Notes: a model not told the origin generated them from the letters alone. 64,000 nucleotides of DNA from Streptomyces sp. NBC_00557 (GCF_036345995.1 NZ_CP107796.1:1860001-1924000), one strand, 5' to 3'. Shown: positions 1 to 9,013, numbered from the stretch's first letter. Program-made: numbers and translations.

Positions 1-562
1 TGATCCACTCGACGCTGCGCACCCCGTCGACCAGGACCACGTCGGCGTCGGTCGCGGCCAGCCGCTCGGCTCGGTGCAGGATGTCGTGCTCGTCGGTGGC
101 GTCGGTGCGGGCCACCACGACGAGGTCCTTGCGGGTCTCGAGGACCTTGTGCAGTTTCTCCAGGTACTCCTCCAGCGGCAGCACCTGCTTGCCGTCGGCG
201 TGGCCGCAGCGGCGGGGCCTTTTCTGGTCCTCGAGGATCACTCCGGAGGCGCCGATGCGTTCCAGCCCTTCGACGACGTGGCAGGCGACCTCGGGGTCCA
301 CGTACCCGTCGTCGATGTCGACGAGCAGATGGTGGTGCGGGAACGCGCCCCGCAGCCGCTGGACGAAGGCCACCATGTCGGGCCAGGCGATGAATCCGAT
401 GTCCGGCAGCCCGTAGTACGAGGCCGCGAAGCCGAAGCCCGAAACGAACATCCCGTCGTAGTGCTTGGCCGCGATCGACGCCGAGTACATGTCGTACACG
501 CCGATCAGCGGTGTGGTCCCGGGCCCGGCGATGCGCTCGCGCAACTTCTTACCGTAAGTCAA
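1..562 (-). CDS. isocitrate lyase/PEP mutase family protein (3' end outside window)
   Basis: About 187 N-terminal residues are visible; the gene runs off the left edge. The TTG start at 562 is chosen because an AGGAGGAG ribosome site lies about 8 nt upstream and the protein begins MTYGKKLRER. The barrel shows the family metal site VDIDDGY (residues 81-87), EDQ at 111-113 and a KRPRRCGH loop ending near residue 121. The Cys in that loop is the catalytic residue of isocitrate, methylisocitrate and related C-C lyases; true PEP mutases carry an EDK...NS loop instead. A C-C lyase on a 2-methylmalate- or isocitrate-like acid is therefore likelier than phosphonate biosynthesis. The substrate cannot be fixed from the visible part, and no neighbour in the window suggests a pathway. 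Confidence 0.8.
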   Translation of the reverse strand, partial: MTYGKKLRERIAGPGTTPLIGVYDMYSASIAAKHYDGMFVSGFGFAASYYGLPDIGFIAWPDMVAFVQRLRGAFPHHHLLVDIDDGYVDPEVACHVVEGLERIGASGVILEDQKRPRRCGHADGKQVLPLEEYLEKLHKVLETRKDLVVVARTDATDEHDILHRAERLAATDADVVLVDGVRSVEWI

Positions 563-624
563 GGTCCGGCTCCTCCTGTGGGTGGGTGACGCGGGGCCGG
601 ATGGCCGCACGTCTCGACGCCCTT

Positions 625-662
625 TGCCAAGACAAGAGCATCTCTAGATATTCACGTGACCC
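625..662. promoter_or_regulatory. AT-rich pocket upstream of the lyase-family gene
   Basis: In a very GC-rich context this stretch holds TTGCCAAGACAAG and TCTCTAGATATTC, lying 60-100 bp upstream of the TTG start of the minus-strand lyase-family gene. It is the only low-GC sequence between that gene and the ThuA gene, so it probably contains the promoter or operator. I could not assign clear -35 and -10 boxes. Confidence 0.3.
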
Positions 663-718
663 TCCATGGATGCGACCTTTACTCACCCGAACGGCGGAGC
701 CGGTTCACCGCAGAAACG

Positions 719-1375
719 TCACGGATGGGCCCGTCCCGCCCAGCCGAGTCCGCCGTCCAGGTGAGCCAGGAAGACGGGATCGCGGTAGGCCTCGGCGGCG
801 TGCCCGAGCGCGGTGTAGAAGACGCGGCCGCCGCCCGCCCCGTGCTCGCGGCACCAGGCGAGCGGGTGGTCCGCACCCATCCCGCCGCCCTCGTACGACG
901 TCTCGTCGGCGCTCAGCAGCACCCGTGCCCGGTGCCGGGGGCTGGCGTCGAAGTCGTACCACTCGTCGCTGACGTCCCAGACCGCGGGCAGCGAGCGGGT
1001 CGCGGGGTGACCGGGGTCCTCGACGACAGCCCGGCCCGGCTGGAAGTCGGGGTGCCGTACGAAGCGGGCGCCGAGGAGTTCGCCGTAGTACGGCCAGCCG
1101 TACTCGGTGCAGGCCGCCGCGTGCACCCCGGCGAAACCGCCGCCCGACTCCACGTACCGCGCGAGCCGCTCCCGCCCCGCGGGGGTCAGCACCTCCCCGC
1201 TGGTGGAGAGGAAGACGACGAGCGCGTAGCCGTCCAGCGGTTTCTCGAGGTCGGCGGGGTCCTCGGTGTGCTCGACGACGAACCTCCCGAGGCCGCGCAC
1301 GGCGGCGACGGCGTCCGGGATGGAGTCGTGGCGGTAGTCGGTGGTGCGGGTGTAGAGCAGGAGCCGGCGAGTCAT
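719..1375 (-). CDS. ThuA domain protein
   Basis: A 218-residue cytoplasmic protein with the class I glutamine amidotransferase-like fold of the ThuA family. It opens MTRRLLLYTRTTDYRHDSI. The loop VVFLSTSGEVL is followed by the glycine-rich nucleophile-elbow region GGGFAGVHAA and by ARFVRHPDF, which are typical family landmarks, and the C-terminal part has the usual GRVFYTALGH. ThuA proteins are linked to trehalose and other disaccharide catabolism, but many actinobacterial copies are orphans and this one has no sugar genes beside it. A GTG five codons upstream (1390) is possible; the ATG at 1375 starts right at the first beta strand. Function beyond the family is unknown. Confidence 0.85.
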   Translation of the reverse strand: MTRRLLLYTRTTDYRHDSIPDAVAAVRGLGRFVVEHTEDPADLEKPLDGYALVVFLSTSGEVLTPAGRERLARYVESGGGFAGVHAAACTEYGWPYYGELLGARFVRHPDFQPGRAVVEDPGHPATRSLPAVWDVSDEWYDFDASPRHRARVLLSADETSYEGGGMGADHPLAWCREHGAGGGRVFYTALGHAAEAYRDPVFLAHLDGGLGWAGRAHP

Positions 1376-1477
1376 ACGGCCGAGTCTCACCGCTCGGCCC
1401 CTTCCGTGTCTGCGTCTCCTCGTCCGCCACCAGCCCTTGCCCCTTGCTCCCTTGCTTCAGCCTCTAGCCTCTGCGGC

Positions 1478-2110
1478 ATGAACCCCGTTCCCCCGTTCCT
1501 GGACCATCTCGTCCTGGCCACGCCCGATCTGGCGGCGACCGTCGCGGAGTTCGCGCGCCGGACCGGAGTGACGCCCGCGCCCGGCGGGGTGCACCTCGGC
1601 CTCGGCACGCGCAACCATCTGGTGGGGCTGGGCGGCCGGAGCTACCTGGAGATCATCGGCCCCGACCCCGAGCAGCCGGAACCTGACGCGCCACGGCCGT
1701 TCGCGGTCGACCGGCTGTCCGGGCCGCGCACGCTGACCTGGGCCATCAGCCCGCCCGACCTGAACGCGGCGATCACGACGGCACGCGCTCGGGGCTACGA
1801 CCCGGGCCCCGTGCATCCGATGAGCCGCCGCACCCCCGACGGCGCCCTCCTGCGGTGGCGGCTGACCGACAGCGGCCACGCGCATCCCTCGGGTCTGGTC
1901 CCGTTCCTGATCGACTGGGGCGACTCGCCCCACCCCACGGCCTCCGGGCTGCCGGTCACCCCGCTGCTGCACCTGTCCGGCACGGCCCCCGCTCCGGCCG
2001 ACCTGCACGGCCCGCTGACGGCCCTGGGCACCGCTCTGCCGCTCGCCCCCGGCCCCACCGCCCTCTCCTTCACCGTCGACACCCCGAACGGGCCGGTCAC
2101 CTTCGGCTGA
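1478..2110 (+). CDS. VOC family glyoxalase-like protein
   Basis: A 210-residue protein opening with FLDHLVLATPDL, the typical first strand and helix of a vicinal-oxygen-chelate module, followed by GGVHLGLGTRNHLVGLG and YLEIIGPDP. This arrangement matches the glyoxalase-like family (PF13468 type), in which the two half-modules are only loosely alike. Such proteins bind a divalent metal and act on small oxygenated substrates or serve as binding proteins. No substrate can be inferred. It diverges from the ThuA gene, with about 100 bp between the two starts. The ATG is the first in-frame methionine that fits the fold; no strong ribosome site is visible. Confidence 0.8.
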   Translation: MNPVPPFLDHLVLATPDLAATVAEFARRTGVTPAPGGVHLGLGTRNHLVGLGGRSYLEIIGPDPEQPEPDAPRPFAVDRLSGPRTLTWAISPPDLNAAITTARARGYDPGPVHPMSRRTPDGALLRWRLTDSGHAHPSGLVPFLIDWGDSPHPTASGLPVTPLLHLSGTAPAPADLHGPLTALGTALPLAPGPTALSFTVDTPNGPVTFG

Positions 2111-2249
2111 GGCGGGGCAGAGCGAGGCGAGGCGAGGGACGGGCAGCCGCGAGCGATCGCCGGGGAAGGCCTGCCCGGACCAGCGGACCGGGCCCCCGGT
2201 GTCCGATTCCTTCAAGACCGGGCGCCGACCGCGCACCTACGGTGACGGC

Positions 2250-2651
2250 ATGACTCCACGATTCGCGCTGATCGGCGTGGTGACGTCCGACATGGCCGCC
2301 GCGCTCGCCTTCTACCGTCGCCTCGGGCTCGTCTTCCCGGAAGGGTCCGAGAAGGAGCCGCACGTCGATGCGGAGCTGCCCGGTGGGCTGACCTTCGCGC
2401 TGGACACCGAGGAGACGATCCGCTCCTTCCACTCCGGCTGGCGTCCGCCCGAGGGCGCCGGACGCGTCGGGCTCGCCTTCCGCTGCGGCTCGCCCGCCGA
2501 GGTCGACGCCCTGTACGAGGAGCTGGTGGCCGCCGGCTACCACGGGGAGCTGAAGCCGTGGGACGCGTTCTGGGGACAGCGGTACGCCACCGTGCACGAC
2601 CCCGACGGCAACGGCGTCGACCTGTTCGCCCCGCTACCCGGAGCCGAGTAG
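2250..2651 (+). CDS. VOC family protein (bleomycin-resistance/glyoxalase type)
   Basis: A single-module VOC protein of 133 residues. RFALIGVVTSDMAAALAFYRRLG is the standard N-terminal strand-helix, and YATVHDPDGNGVDLFAP is the classic C-terminal metal-side strand with the DPDGN turn. Proteins of this size dimerise to build one or two metal sites, or act as drug-sequestering binding proteins. The stop lies inside the 3' end of the convergent AraC-type gene (18-bp overlap). Pairing a small VOC protein with a DUF6597-AraC regulator is common in Streptomyces and suggests they are regulated together, although the substrate or ligand is not known. Confidence 0.85.
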   Translation: MTPRFALIGVVTSDMAAALAFYRRLGLVFPEGSEKEPHVDAELPGGLTFALDTEETIRSFHSGWRPPEGAGRVGLAFRCGSPAEVDALYEELVAAGYHGELKPWDAFWGQRYATVHDPDGNGVDLFAPLPGAE

Positions 2652-3320
2652 CCGCCCGAGCGGCATGCCCGTCAGCTCCCTCACCTCGCGGGCGAGGTGG
2701 GGCTGGTCGGCGTAGCCGGCGCGGGCGGCCGTCTCGGCGTACGGCGTTCCGGAGCGGGCCAGCGCCAGCGCCCGCTGCAGACGCAGGATGCGGGCCAGCG
2801 TCTTCGGGCCGTAGCCGAACGCGCCCAGGCAGCGGCGGTGCAAGGTGCGCGTGCCGAGGCCGAGTTCGGCGGCGGTCGCCGACACCGGGCGGCCCTCGTC
2901 CAGGCGCTGCACCAGCCGGTGCAGCAGCGGGTCGGGGGGCGTGGTGCGCGCGGCCCGGTCCAGGGCGATGTCCTCCAGTGCCGTCGCCGGGTCGGCCGCC
3001 GCCTCGACGCGCCCGCTGAGCCGCCGGACCCGGGCGGCGGGCCAGAGGTCGGCCAAGTCGACCCGCAGGTCGCGCAGTTCGTGCGCGGGTACGCCGAGCA
3101 GGGCGGGTGCGGTGCCGGGGAAGAAGCGGAGGCCGGCCCAGGGCCGGGGCGGGCCCTGGGGCACGTACGGCCGCGTGTCCGGGCCGGCGACCAGCAGCCG
3201 GCCCTCGCTCCACAGCAGGTCCATGCAGCCGTCGGGCAGCACGGGGCCGCCACCGGTTCCGTCGGGGACGTTCGTCCACACGACCGCACCGGCCAGCCGG
3301 GACGCCCGCTCCCTGTACAC
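2634..3320 (-). CDS. AraC family transcriptional regulator with N-terminal DUF6597-like domain
   Basis: A 228-residue regulator. Residues 1 to about 95 form a small beta-rich sensor domain (VLPDGCMDLLW, then GLRFFPGTAPALLG) of the DUF6597 kind. The C-terminal half, from about residue 130, is an AraC/XylS double helix-turn-helix: VSATAAELGLGTRTLHRR is the first HTH and YAETAARAGYADQPHLAR the second, ending in a shortened GMPLGRLLGSG where the usual PxxYR motif sits. The GTG start is the furthest in-frame start that keeps the conserved ERASRLAGAVVW opening. It is convergent with the VOC gene and overlaps it by 18 bp. Confidence 0.85.
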   Translation of the reverse strand: MYRERASRLAGAVVWTNVPDGTGGGPVLPDGCMDLLWSEGRLLVAGPDTRPYVPQGPPRPWAGLRFFPGTAPALLGVPAHELRDLRVDLADLWPAARVRRLSGRVEAAADPATALEDIALDRAARTTPPDPLLHRLVQRLDEGRPVSATAAELGLGTRTLHRRCLGAFGYGPKTLARILRLQRALALARSGTPYAETAARAGYADQPHLAREVRELTGMPLGRLLGSG

Positions 3321-3374
3321 GGGGGCCAGCCTACGTCGCGGGCGACGCCGGGACCCACTGCCCGAGCTCTCCGG

Positions 3375-4169
3375 TCAGCGCGACTGCGTCAGCCCCCGCT
3401 CGGCGACCCGCTCGCCGGCGCCGGCTGCCGTGCCGGGTGCGCCGAACAGCGGGATGCCGTGGCGGGTGCGGAAGGCGCGGGCGTAGGCGACGGTGGCCCC
3501 GGCGGTCAGGACCAGCAGGAGGAGCGAGAGGGCCCGGGCGAGCAGCGGCACGACGTCCGTGGGCAGGGTGGCGGCGGCGAGCGTGCCGAGGCCGCCGTCG
3601 AGCAGTTGCTCGGCGCCCCAGACCAGGGTCAGGACACGCAGCGCGCGGCGGAACTCGGCGGAGTCCCGCCATATGCCGGCCCTCGTCCCGGCCACGGGGC
3701 CTCGGTGCAGTCGCTGGCCCAGCTGGAAGGCCAGCGGCCTGCCGGTGAACCCGGTGACGAGTATCCAGCCGCCCACCACGAGGGACAGCGCGGCGTCCTT
3801 GGCCAGCAGAAGGCGGTTGCCGCCTCCGATCAGGGCGGTGAGCGCGGCGGCGGCCAGCAGCACGGTGCAGAACAGGTCCACGCCGTCGATCCGCCGCTGC
3901 CGCACCGCACCGGACACCAGCCGCAGGGCCGGGGGTGCGCCGCTGAGCAGCAGCGCTGGGCCCTGGCCGACCCCGAGCCCGCGGGCGGCGTAGTAGACGA
4001 GGAGCGGTAACAGGATGCCGGCGGCGACGGTCAGCAGCGGGCCGTAGGCCGGGCCGCCCGTCCTCGCCCCCGTGCGCGGGCGCCGTCCCCGGCCGGACAC
4101 ACCGGCTGCATCCGCCTCCCCCACGTCCGTCATGTCCGCCCCGTCGGTCGTGCCCACCGCGTTCACCAT
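3375..4169 (-). CDS. VC0807 family integral membrane protein
   Basis: 264 residues with six or so hydrophobic segments after a charged, disordered N-terminus of about 50 residues. Segments such as LTVAAGILLPLLVYYAARGLG and VLLAAAALTALIGGGNRLLLAKDA followed by GWILVTGFTGRPLAFQLGQRL match the VC0807/intracellular-septation-like family, whose function is unknown. The ATG at 4169 is preferred over the upstream alternative at 4223 because AGGAGG sits 8 nt before it. The gene stands alone between an AraC regulator and a BrkB-type gene, all on the minus strand. Confidence 0.75.
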   Translation of the reverse strand: MVNAVGTTDGADMTDVGEADAAGVSGRGRRPRTGARTGGPAYGPLLTVAAGILLPLLVYYAARGLGVGQGPALLLSGAPPALRLVSGAVRQRRIDGVDLFCTVLLAAAALTALIGGGNRLLLAKDAALSLVVGGWILVTGFTGRPLAFQLGQRLHRGPVAGTRAGIWRDSAEFRRALRVLTLVWGAEQLLDGGLGTLAAATLPTDVVPLLARALSLLLLVLTAGATVAYARAFRTRHGIPLFGAPGTAAGAGERVAERGLTQSR

Positions 4170-4370
4170 GTCCTCTGCCTCCTTGCCCGCTGCGACGCCT
4201 CCGGCCGGACGGCGCCGGCCCACGCGAAAACGCTAGGTCCCGGGCGGTGCCGGGCGGATCGGAGCAGGGGTGGAGCACCGGGTGGAAAGAGGGTGGACAG
4301 CAGCGTCACTCACCGGGTGGAGACCACCGGGTGGAGACGCGGTGGCGGCGCCCGCACCCGCGGCGGCCGG

Positions 4371-5621
4371 CTACTGCCGTCCCGTTCCGGCGTCCCCGTT
4401 GGCCCCGTGCGCATGCCGTTCGCCGGGCTCGTGCGGATGCCGGTCATCGGGCTCGTGCGGCTCCCGGCCATGGGTCTTGGGGGCGTGCTTGGCGTGGGTG
4501 CGCAGGCGGGCGGTGACGTCCTCCGGGGGGAGGAAGCGGGACCAGCGTTCGGGGAACTCGGAGGGCATGTCGGGGTCGTCGGGGTCGGCGTCGCGCTGGG
4601 CCGCGGCGCGGGCGACGTACTCGGCGACCTGGGCCTCGCGGATCCGCTCGTTCGCGGCGCGGGCGGCGGCCGTGGCGGCGGCGGGCCAGACCCGGTCGAT
4701 GGCGGCGTTCACGGCCGCGCCGACGAGGACGGCGAAGGCCGACACGCCGATCCAGAGGAGGACGGCGACGGATGCGGCGAGGGAGCCGTAGATGGTGGCG
4801 CCCTCGATGGTGTGCACGAGGTAGATCCGCAGCAGGAAGCTGCCGAGGACCCACATGGCCAGGGCGACGAGTGCGCCGGGGACGTCCTCGATCCACGGGG
4901 AGCGGACCGGCACGGAGACGTGGTAGAGGGTGGTGAGGAAGGCGATGGACAGCACGATCACGACCGGCCAGTACAGGACCTGCACCACGGTGGCCGACCA
5001 GGGCACCACCCGCACCACCGCGTCGGGGCCTGCGACCATCAGCGGCAGGGCCACCGAGCCGATCAGCAGCGCCACGATGAACAGCACGAACGACATCACC
5101 CGCGTCTTGACGATGCCCCGGACGCCGTCGAGGCCGTACATGACGGTGATGGTGTCGATGAAGACGTTGACCGCGCGGGAGCCGGACCACAGGGCGAAGA
5201 GGAAGCCGATGGAGATGACGTCGGGCCGGCCCTTCATCACATCGTGCAGGATCGGCTCGGTGATCTCCTTCACGCCCTTGTCGGACAGGACCGTCCGGGA
5301 GGCTTCGAGGATGTTGTTCTCGAGGCTGCTGATGGTGTGGGCGCCGGTCCAGGTGTCGACGTAGGCGAGCAGCCCGATGAGGCACAGCAGCAGCGGCGGC
5401 ACGGACAGCAGCGTGAAGAACGCCGCCTCGGCAGCCAGGCCCAGGATGCGGTACTCCATGCAGGAGTTGACGGTGTCCTTGAGCAGCAGCCAGGCGGTCC
5501 TGCGCTTGGAGACGTTCCGGTAGAGGACTCTGGCGCGGTGGAGGCGGCCGGCGGGCCGCTCGGGGGATTCACTTGCCTGCTGCACGAGCCAACGGTATCC
5601 GCAGCACGGGACCGGCCTCAC
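4371..5621 (-). CDS. YihY/BrkB family inner membrane protein
   Basis: Up to 416 residues. The core (about 45-320) has six transmembrane helices with the family signatures MEYRILGLAAEAAFFTLLSVPPL, SIGFLFALWSGSRAV and WIGVSAFAVLVGAAVNA. The C-terminal 90 residues are charged and end in a His-rich, low-complexity tail (RHPHEPGERHAHG) with no membrane character, probably cytoplasmic. YihY/BrkB proteins were once called RNase BN by mistake; they are membrane proteins of unknown transport role. The start is uncertain: GTG at 5621 is the longest, and GTG at 5585 would begin VQQASESPE. Neither has a strong ribosome site. Confidence 0.85.
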   Translation of the reverse strand: MRPVPCCGYRWLVQQASESPERPAGRLHRARVLYRNVSKRRTAWLLLKDTVNSCMEYRILGLAAEAAFFTLLSVPPLLLCLIGLLAYVDTWTGAHTISSLENNILEASRTVLSDKGVKEITEPILHDVMKGRPDVISIGFLFALWSGSRAVNVFIDTITVMYGLDGVRGIVKTRVMSFVLFIVALLIGSVALPLMVAGPDAVVRVVPWSATVVQVLYWPVVIVLSIAFLTTLYHVSVPVRSPWIEDVPGALVALAMWVLGSFLLRIYLVHTIEGATIYGSLAASVAVLLWIGVSAFAVLVGAAVNAAIDRVWPAAATAAARAANERIREAQVAEYVARAAAQRDADPDDPDMPSEFPERWSRFLPPEDVTARLRTHAKHAPKTHGREPHEPDDRHPHEPGERHAHGANGDAGTGRQ

Positions 5622-5716
5622 CTTCCGGGGCAGGTGAGCGCATCCGGCGCGCCCGGGGGCGCCGGTGTGCCACTCTGGAGGTCATCACCGCCGCTGCCCC
5701 GGGTAGGTTCGCAAGC

Positions 5717-7360
5717 ATGGCAGGCACCCCCACGCATTCCGTGACGAACCAGCCGCCGCCCCTGGCCGGCTACGACGTCTTCGCCGCCGACCGGGCCCTG
5801 GTGGAGGCCGTGGAGCGGCACGCCGGTCCGGACGTGCTGGAGGAGGCGAGCTCCGAGCTGTCCGCGCTGGGCCGGGCCGCGGGGTCGGCGCAGCTGCAGG
5901 AGTGGGCCGTGCAGGCGAACGAGCATCCGCCCCGGCTGCGCAGCCACGACCGGTACGGCCACCGGATCGACGAGGTCGAGTTCCACCCGGCCTGGCACCG
6001 GCTGCTCGGCAAGGGCGTGTCGGCGGGCCTGACCGGCGCCTGGGTCAGGCCGTCCGGGCACGTCCGCCGGGCCGCCGGTTTCCTGGTGTGGACGCAGGTC
6101 GAGGCGGGGACCTGCTGCCCGCTGTCGATGACCCACGCGGCGGTGCCCGCGCTGCGGGCCGATCCGCGGCTCGCCGCCGAGTGGGAGCCGCGGCTGACGT
6201 CCACGGTCTACGACCGCGAGCTGCGGCCCGCCGCGCAGAAGTCCGGCGCGCTCATGGGCATGGGCATGACCGAGAAGCAGGGCGGCAGCGACGTCCGCGC
6301 GAACACCACCGAGGCGCGGCCGCTCACCGATCCGGGCGCATACGAGCTGACCGGGCACAAGTGGTTCTGCTCGGCGCCGATGTCGGACGCCTTCCTGGTG
6401 CTGGCGCAGGCCCCGGGCGGCCTCACGTGCTTCCTGGTGCCGCGCGTGCTGCCCGACGGCTCCCGCAACGTCTTCCTCCTGCAGCGGCTGAAGGACAAGC
6501 TCGGCAACCGGTCCAACGCCTCCGCGGAGGTGGAGTTCGCCGGCACCTGGGCGCGCCGGGTCGGCGAGGAGGGCGCCGGGGTGCGGACGATCATCGGGAT
6601 GGTCGCGGCGACCCGGCTGGACTGCGCGCTCGGCTCGGCGGGGCTGATGCGGCAGGCGGTGACGCAGGCCGTGCACCACTGCACGTACCGGGAGGCGTTC
6701 GGCGGGAGGCTCGTCGACAAGCCGCTGATGCGCAACGTCCTCGCCGATCTCGCGCTGGAGTCGGAGGCCGCGACCACGCTCGCGCTGAGGCTCGCGGCCG
6801 CGTACGACGACGGGGGCGAGCAGGAGCGCGCCTTCCTGCGGCTGGCGGTGCCGGCCGCGAAGTACTGGATCACCAAACGCTGTGCGCCCGTTGCGGTCGA
6901 GGCCGCGGAGTGCCTGGGCGGAAACGGTTACGTGGAGGAGTCCGGCCTGCCCCGGCTGGTCCGGGAGTCGCCGCTGAACTCCATCTGGGAGGGCGCGGGG
7001 AACGTGCAGGCGCTGGACGTGGTGCGGGCGCTGCGGCGGGAGCCGGGCGCGCTCGACGCCTGTCTGACCGAGATCGGCCGCTCGCACGGCGCCGACCACC
7101 GTCTCGACCGCGCGGTGAAGGACCTCTTCACCGAACTGGCCGATCTGAGCGACGTCGAGGGCCGGGCCCGGCGGCTGGTGGAGCGCCTCGCGCTGGTCCT
7201 GCAGGGCTCCCTGCTGGTCCGGTACGCGCCCGCGGAGGTGGCGGACGCCTTCTGCGCCTCGCGACTGGGCGGCGACCACGGGGCGTCGTTCGGCACCCTG
7301 CCGACAGGGCTGGACCTGACGTCGATCGTCGAGCGGGCACGTCCGGCACACGCGGACTGA
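5717..7360 (+). CDS. AidB-like acyl-CoA dehydrogenase family protein
   Basis: 547 residues, the length of E. coli AidB (about 540) and longer than ordinary acyl-CoA dehydrogenases (about 380). Near residues 180-200 it has MGMGMTEKQGGSDVRANTT, the FAD-binding MTE.QGGSD motif typical of the AidB branch, followed by GHKWFCSAPMSDAFLVLAQ. The C-terminal AECLGGNGYVEESGLPRLVRE and SIWEGAGNVQALDVVR complete the dehydrogenase fold. AidB proteins bind DNA and FAD and are linked to alkylation stress, though their catalysis is unresolved. The gene is monocistronic; a strong hairpin lies about 75 nt after the stop. Confidence 0.88.
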   Translation: MAGTPTHSVTNQPPPLAGYDVFAADRALVEAVERHAGPDVLEEASSELSALGRAAGSAQLQEWAVQANEHPPRLRSHDRYGHRIDEVEFHPAWHRLLGKGVSAGLTGAWVRPSGHVRRAAGFLVWTQVEAGTCCPLSMTHAAVPALRADPRLAAEWEPRLTSTVYDRELRPAAQKSGALMGMGMTEKQGGSDVRANTTEARPLTDPGAYELTGHKWFCSAPMSDAFLVLAQAPGGLTCFLVPRVLPDGSRNVFLLQRLKDKLGNRSNASAEVEFAGTWARRVGEEGAGVRTIIGMVAATRLDCALGSAGLMRQAVTQAVHHCTYREAFGGRLVDKPLMRNVLADLALESEAATTLALRLAAAYDDGGEQERAFLRLAVPAAKYWITKRCAPVAVEAAECLGGNGYVEESGLPRLVRESPLNSIWEGAGNVQALDVVRALRREPGALDACLTEIGRSHGADHRLDRAVKDLFTELADLSDVEGRARRLVERLALVLQGSLLVRYAPAEVADAFCASRLGGDHGASFGTLPTGLDLTSIVERARPAHAD

Positions 7361-7714
7361 GTCGGCCGGCCCAGGGGCGCGGGGCGTCTCACCGTGCCGC
7401 GCACGCTCTTCCGTGAACGGCCGGGTCCCCGGCGGGGGTGGTGCTGCGCCGACACGGCACCACCCCCACCACCTGGGCCCGTTGAAGCCCGCGGACGCGG
7501 CCTCGCCGGGACGAGTCGCGCCGGAGTCAAGTCTTGGCCACGCTCCGACCGGCCACCAGGGTTGCAGGGGGTTGCAATTCGTCGGCGCACGTGCGCGGAG
7601 TGTGTGCCTCCGGCCTGCCCGCAGCGGCAAGATGAGAGGGCACAGCCGGACCGGAAACCGCCGCCCGGACGGCTTGACAAGGATGTTCGACGCCCTTCCG
7701 GGAGGACCCCCGTG
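7361..7714. other. intergenic region between the aidB-like gene and the GAF regulator
   Basis: 354 bp without a convincing gene. It holds the hairpin at 7434-7467, and at 7561-7576 the direct repeat GTTGCAGGGGGTTGCA, in which two GTTGCA copies are spaced exactly 10 bp apart and so fall on the same face of the helix. The latter is 140 bp before the GAF-regulator start and may be a regulator site. No clear promoter boxes were recognised. Confidence 0.5.
7434..7467 (+). terminator. hairpin downstream of the aidB-like gene
   Basis: A perfect 11-bp inverted repeat (GGGGGTGGTGC and its complement) with a 12-nt loop lies 73 nt after the aidB-like stop. No T-run follows, as is usual for Streptomyces terminators. 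It separates the dehydrogenase gene from the GAF regulator. Confidence 0.6.
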
Positions 7715-9013
7715 GTGAACCCGCCGATGAACGTGGCGCGCCTGGCCGCCGTGGACGCGATGCAGGCGGCGCGGCTGCTGAGCGAGGTACGCGACGCCAC
7801 CCTTGCCGGTCAGCGGGCGAGGATCGCGCCCCGGCCGGTGATCGAGCAGTCCTGGGGCCGGATGCTGCGCAGCGGCGTGGACCCCGACCGCGACTTCAGG
7901 TCGGGGCTGCTGTCCGGCGACGAAGTGCGGCGCCGGCGTGAGGAGTCACCGCTCAGACATGTGCTGCCGGTGCTGCGGCAGGGTCTGCTTTCGGTCGCCG
8001 ACGCGGCCCAGCACATCATGGTCGTCGCGGACGCCGACGGGCGGGTGCTGTGGCGCGAGGGCGCCTCGCCGGTGCTGCGCAAGGCGGACGGGCTGGGTTT
8101 CGAACTCGGCGCGGACTGGCGGGAGGACGTCGTCGGCACCAACGGGGTGGGCACCGCGGCGGTCGTACGGCGGCCCGTGCAGGTCTTCGCGTCCGAGCAC
8201 TTCGTGCGCTCGCACACCTCCTGGACGTGCACGGGAGCGCCGATCACCGATCCGCGGGACGGCCGGCTGATCGGTGTGGTGGATGTCAGCGGCCCGCTGG
8301 AGACCATGCATCCGGCGACCCTCGCCTGGGTGGACTCGGTGGCCAAGCTCGCCGAGGCGCGGCTGCGGGAGCTGCACCGGGACTCGCTGGAGCGGCTGCG
8401 GGCGGTGGCGGCGCCGGTGCTGGCCCGGCTGGCGGGGCGGGCGCTGGTGGTGGACCGGGACGGCTGGTCGGCGGCGGTGTCCGGGATGCCGTACGTGCGG
8501 CGGGTGGCGCTGCCCAAGTCGCTGGCGCCGGGCCGCCGGTGGCTGCCGGGGCTGGGCTCGTGCGCGGTGGAGCCGCTGGCCGGGGGCTGGCTGCTGCGGG
8601 TGGCCGAGGAGCCGGCCGGGGCGCCCGCGCGGATCGTGCTGGATCTGGCGCGGCCGGGGCACGCCGCGCTGACGGTGTCGGGTGCGGCGGGCTCCTGGTC
8701 GCGGGAGCTGAGCCCCCGGCACGCGGAGTTGCTGTATCTGCTCGCCGTGCACCGGTCCGGCCGCGGGGCGGCGGCCCTGGCGGAGGATCTGTTCGGGGAT
8801 CCCTCACGCACGGTGACGGTGCGGGCGGAGATGTCCCGGATCCGGCGGTACTGCGGGGAACTCCTGCAGCACCGGCCGTACCGGTTCCGTGAGGACGCGG
8901 AGGTCGAGATGCTGCTCCCCGACGATCCCCGTGACCTGCTGCCCTTCTCGTCGGCGCCGGCGGTCACGCGGGGGCGGGCGGCCGCGCCGGGCGGCGGGCG
9001 CGGGGCCAGGTGA
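7715..9013 (+). CDS. GAF domain-containing transcriptional regulator
   Basis: About 432 residues. Residues 30-60 carry RPVIEQSWGRMLRSGVDPD, the conserved opening of AcoR-like GAF regulators. A GAF domain follows (about 75-210), with NGVGTAAVVRRPVQVFASEHF and SWTCTGAPITDPRDGRLIGVVDVSG. There is no AAA+ sigma-54 domain, as expected in an organism lacking sigma-54. Instead the C-terminal region from about residue 330 (LSPRHAELLYLLAVH, then RTVTVRAEMSRIRRYCG) looks like a winged helix. Streptomyces proteins of this architecture often sit next to aldehyde dehydrogenase genes; here the partner would be the acyl-CoA dehydrogenase. Two tandem GTG codons (7712, 7715) follow GGAGGA; 7715 gives the better spacing. 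Confidence 0.75.
   Translation: MNPPMNVARLAAVDAMQAARLLSEVRDATLAGQRARIAPRPVIEQSWGRMLRSGVDPDRDFRSGLLSGDEVRRRREESPLRHVLPVLRQGLLSVADAAQHIMVVADADGRVLWREGASPVLRKADGLGFELGADWREDVVGTNGVGTAAVVRRPVQVFASEHFVRSHTSWTCTGAPITDPRDGRLIGVVDVSGPLETMHPATLAWVDSVAKLAEARLRELHRDSLERLRAVAAPVLARLAGRALVVDRDGWSAAVSGMPYVRRVALPKSLAPGRRWLPGLGSCAVEPLAGGWLLRVAEEPAGAPARIVLDLARPGHAALTVSGAAGSWSRELSPRHAELLYLLAVHRSGRGAAALAEDLFGDPSRTVTVRAEMSRIRRYCGELLQHRPYRFREDAEVEMLLPDDPRDLLPFSSAPAVTRGRAAAPGGGRGAR

Noticed and set aside
1..562. Phosphonate biosynthesis (PEP mutase)
   Set aside because: The loop has the CGH cysteine of C-C lyases instead of the EDK...NS mutase motif, and no phosphonate genes are visible.
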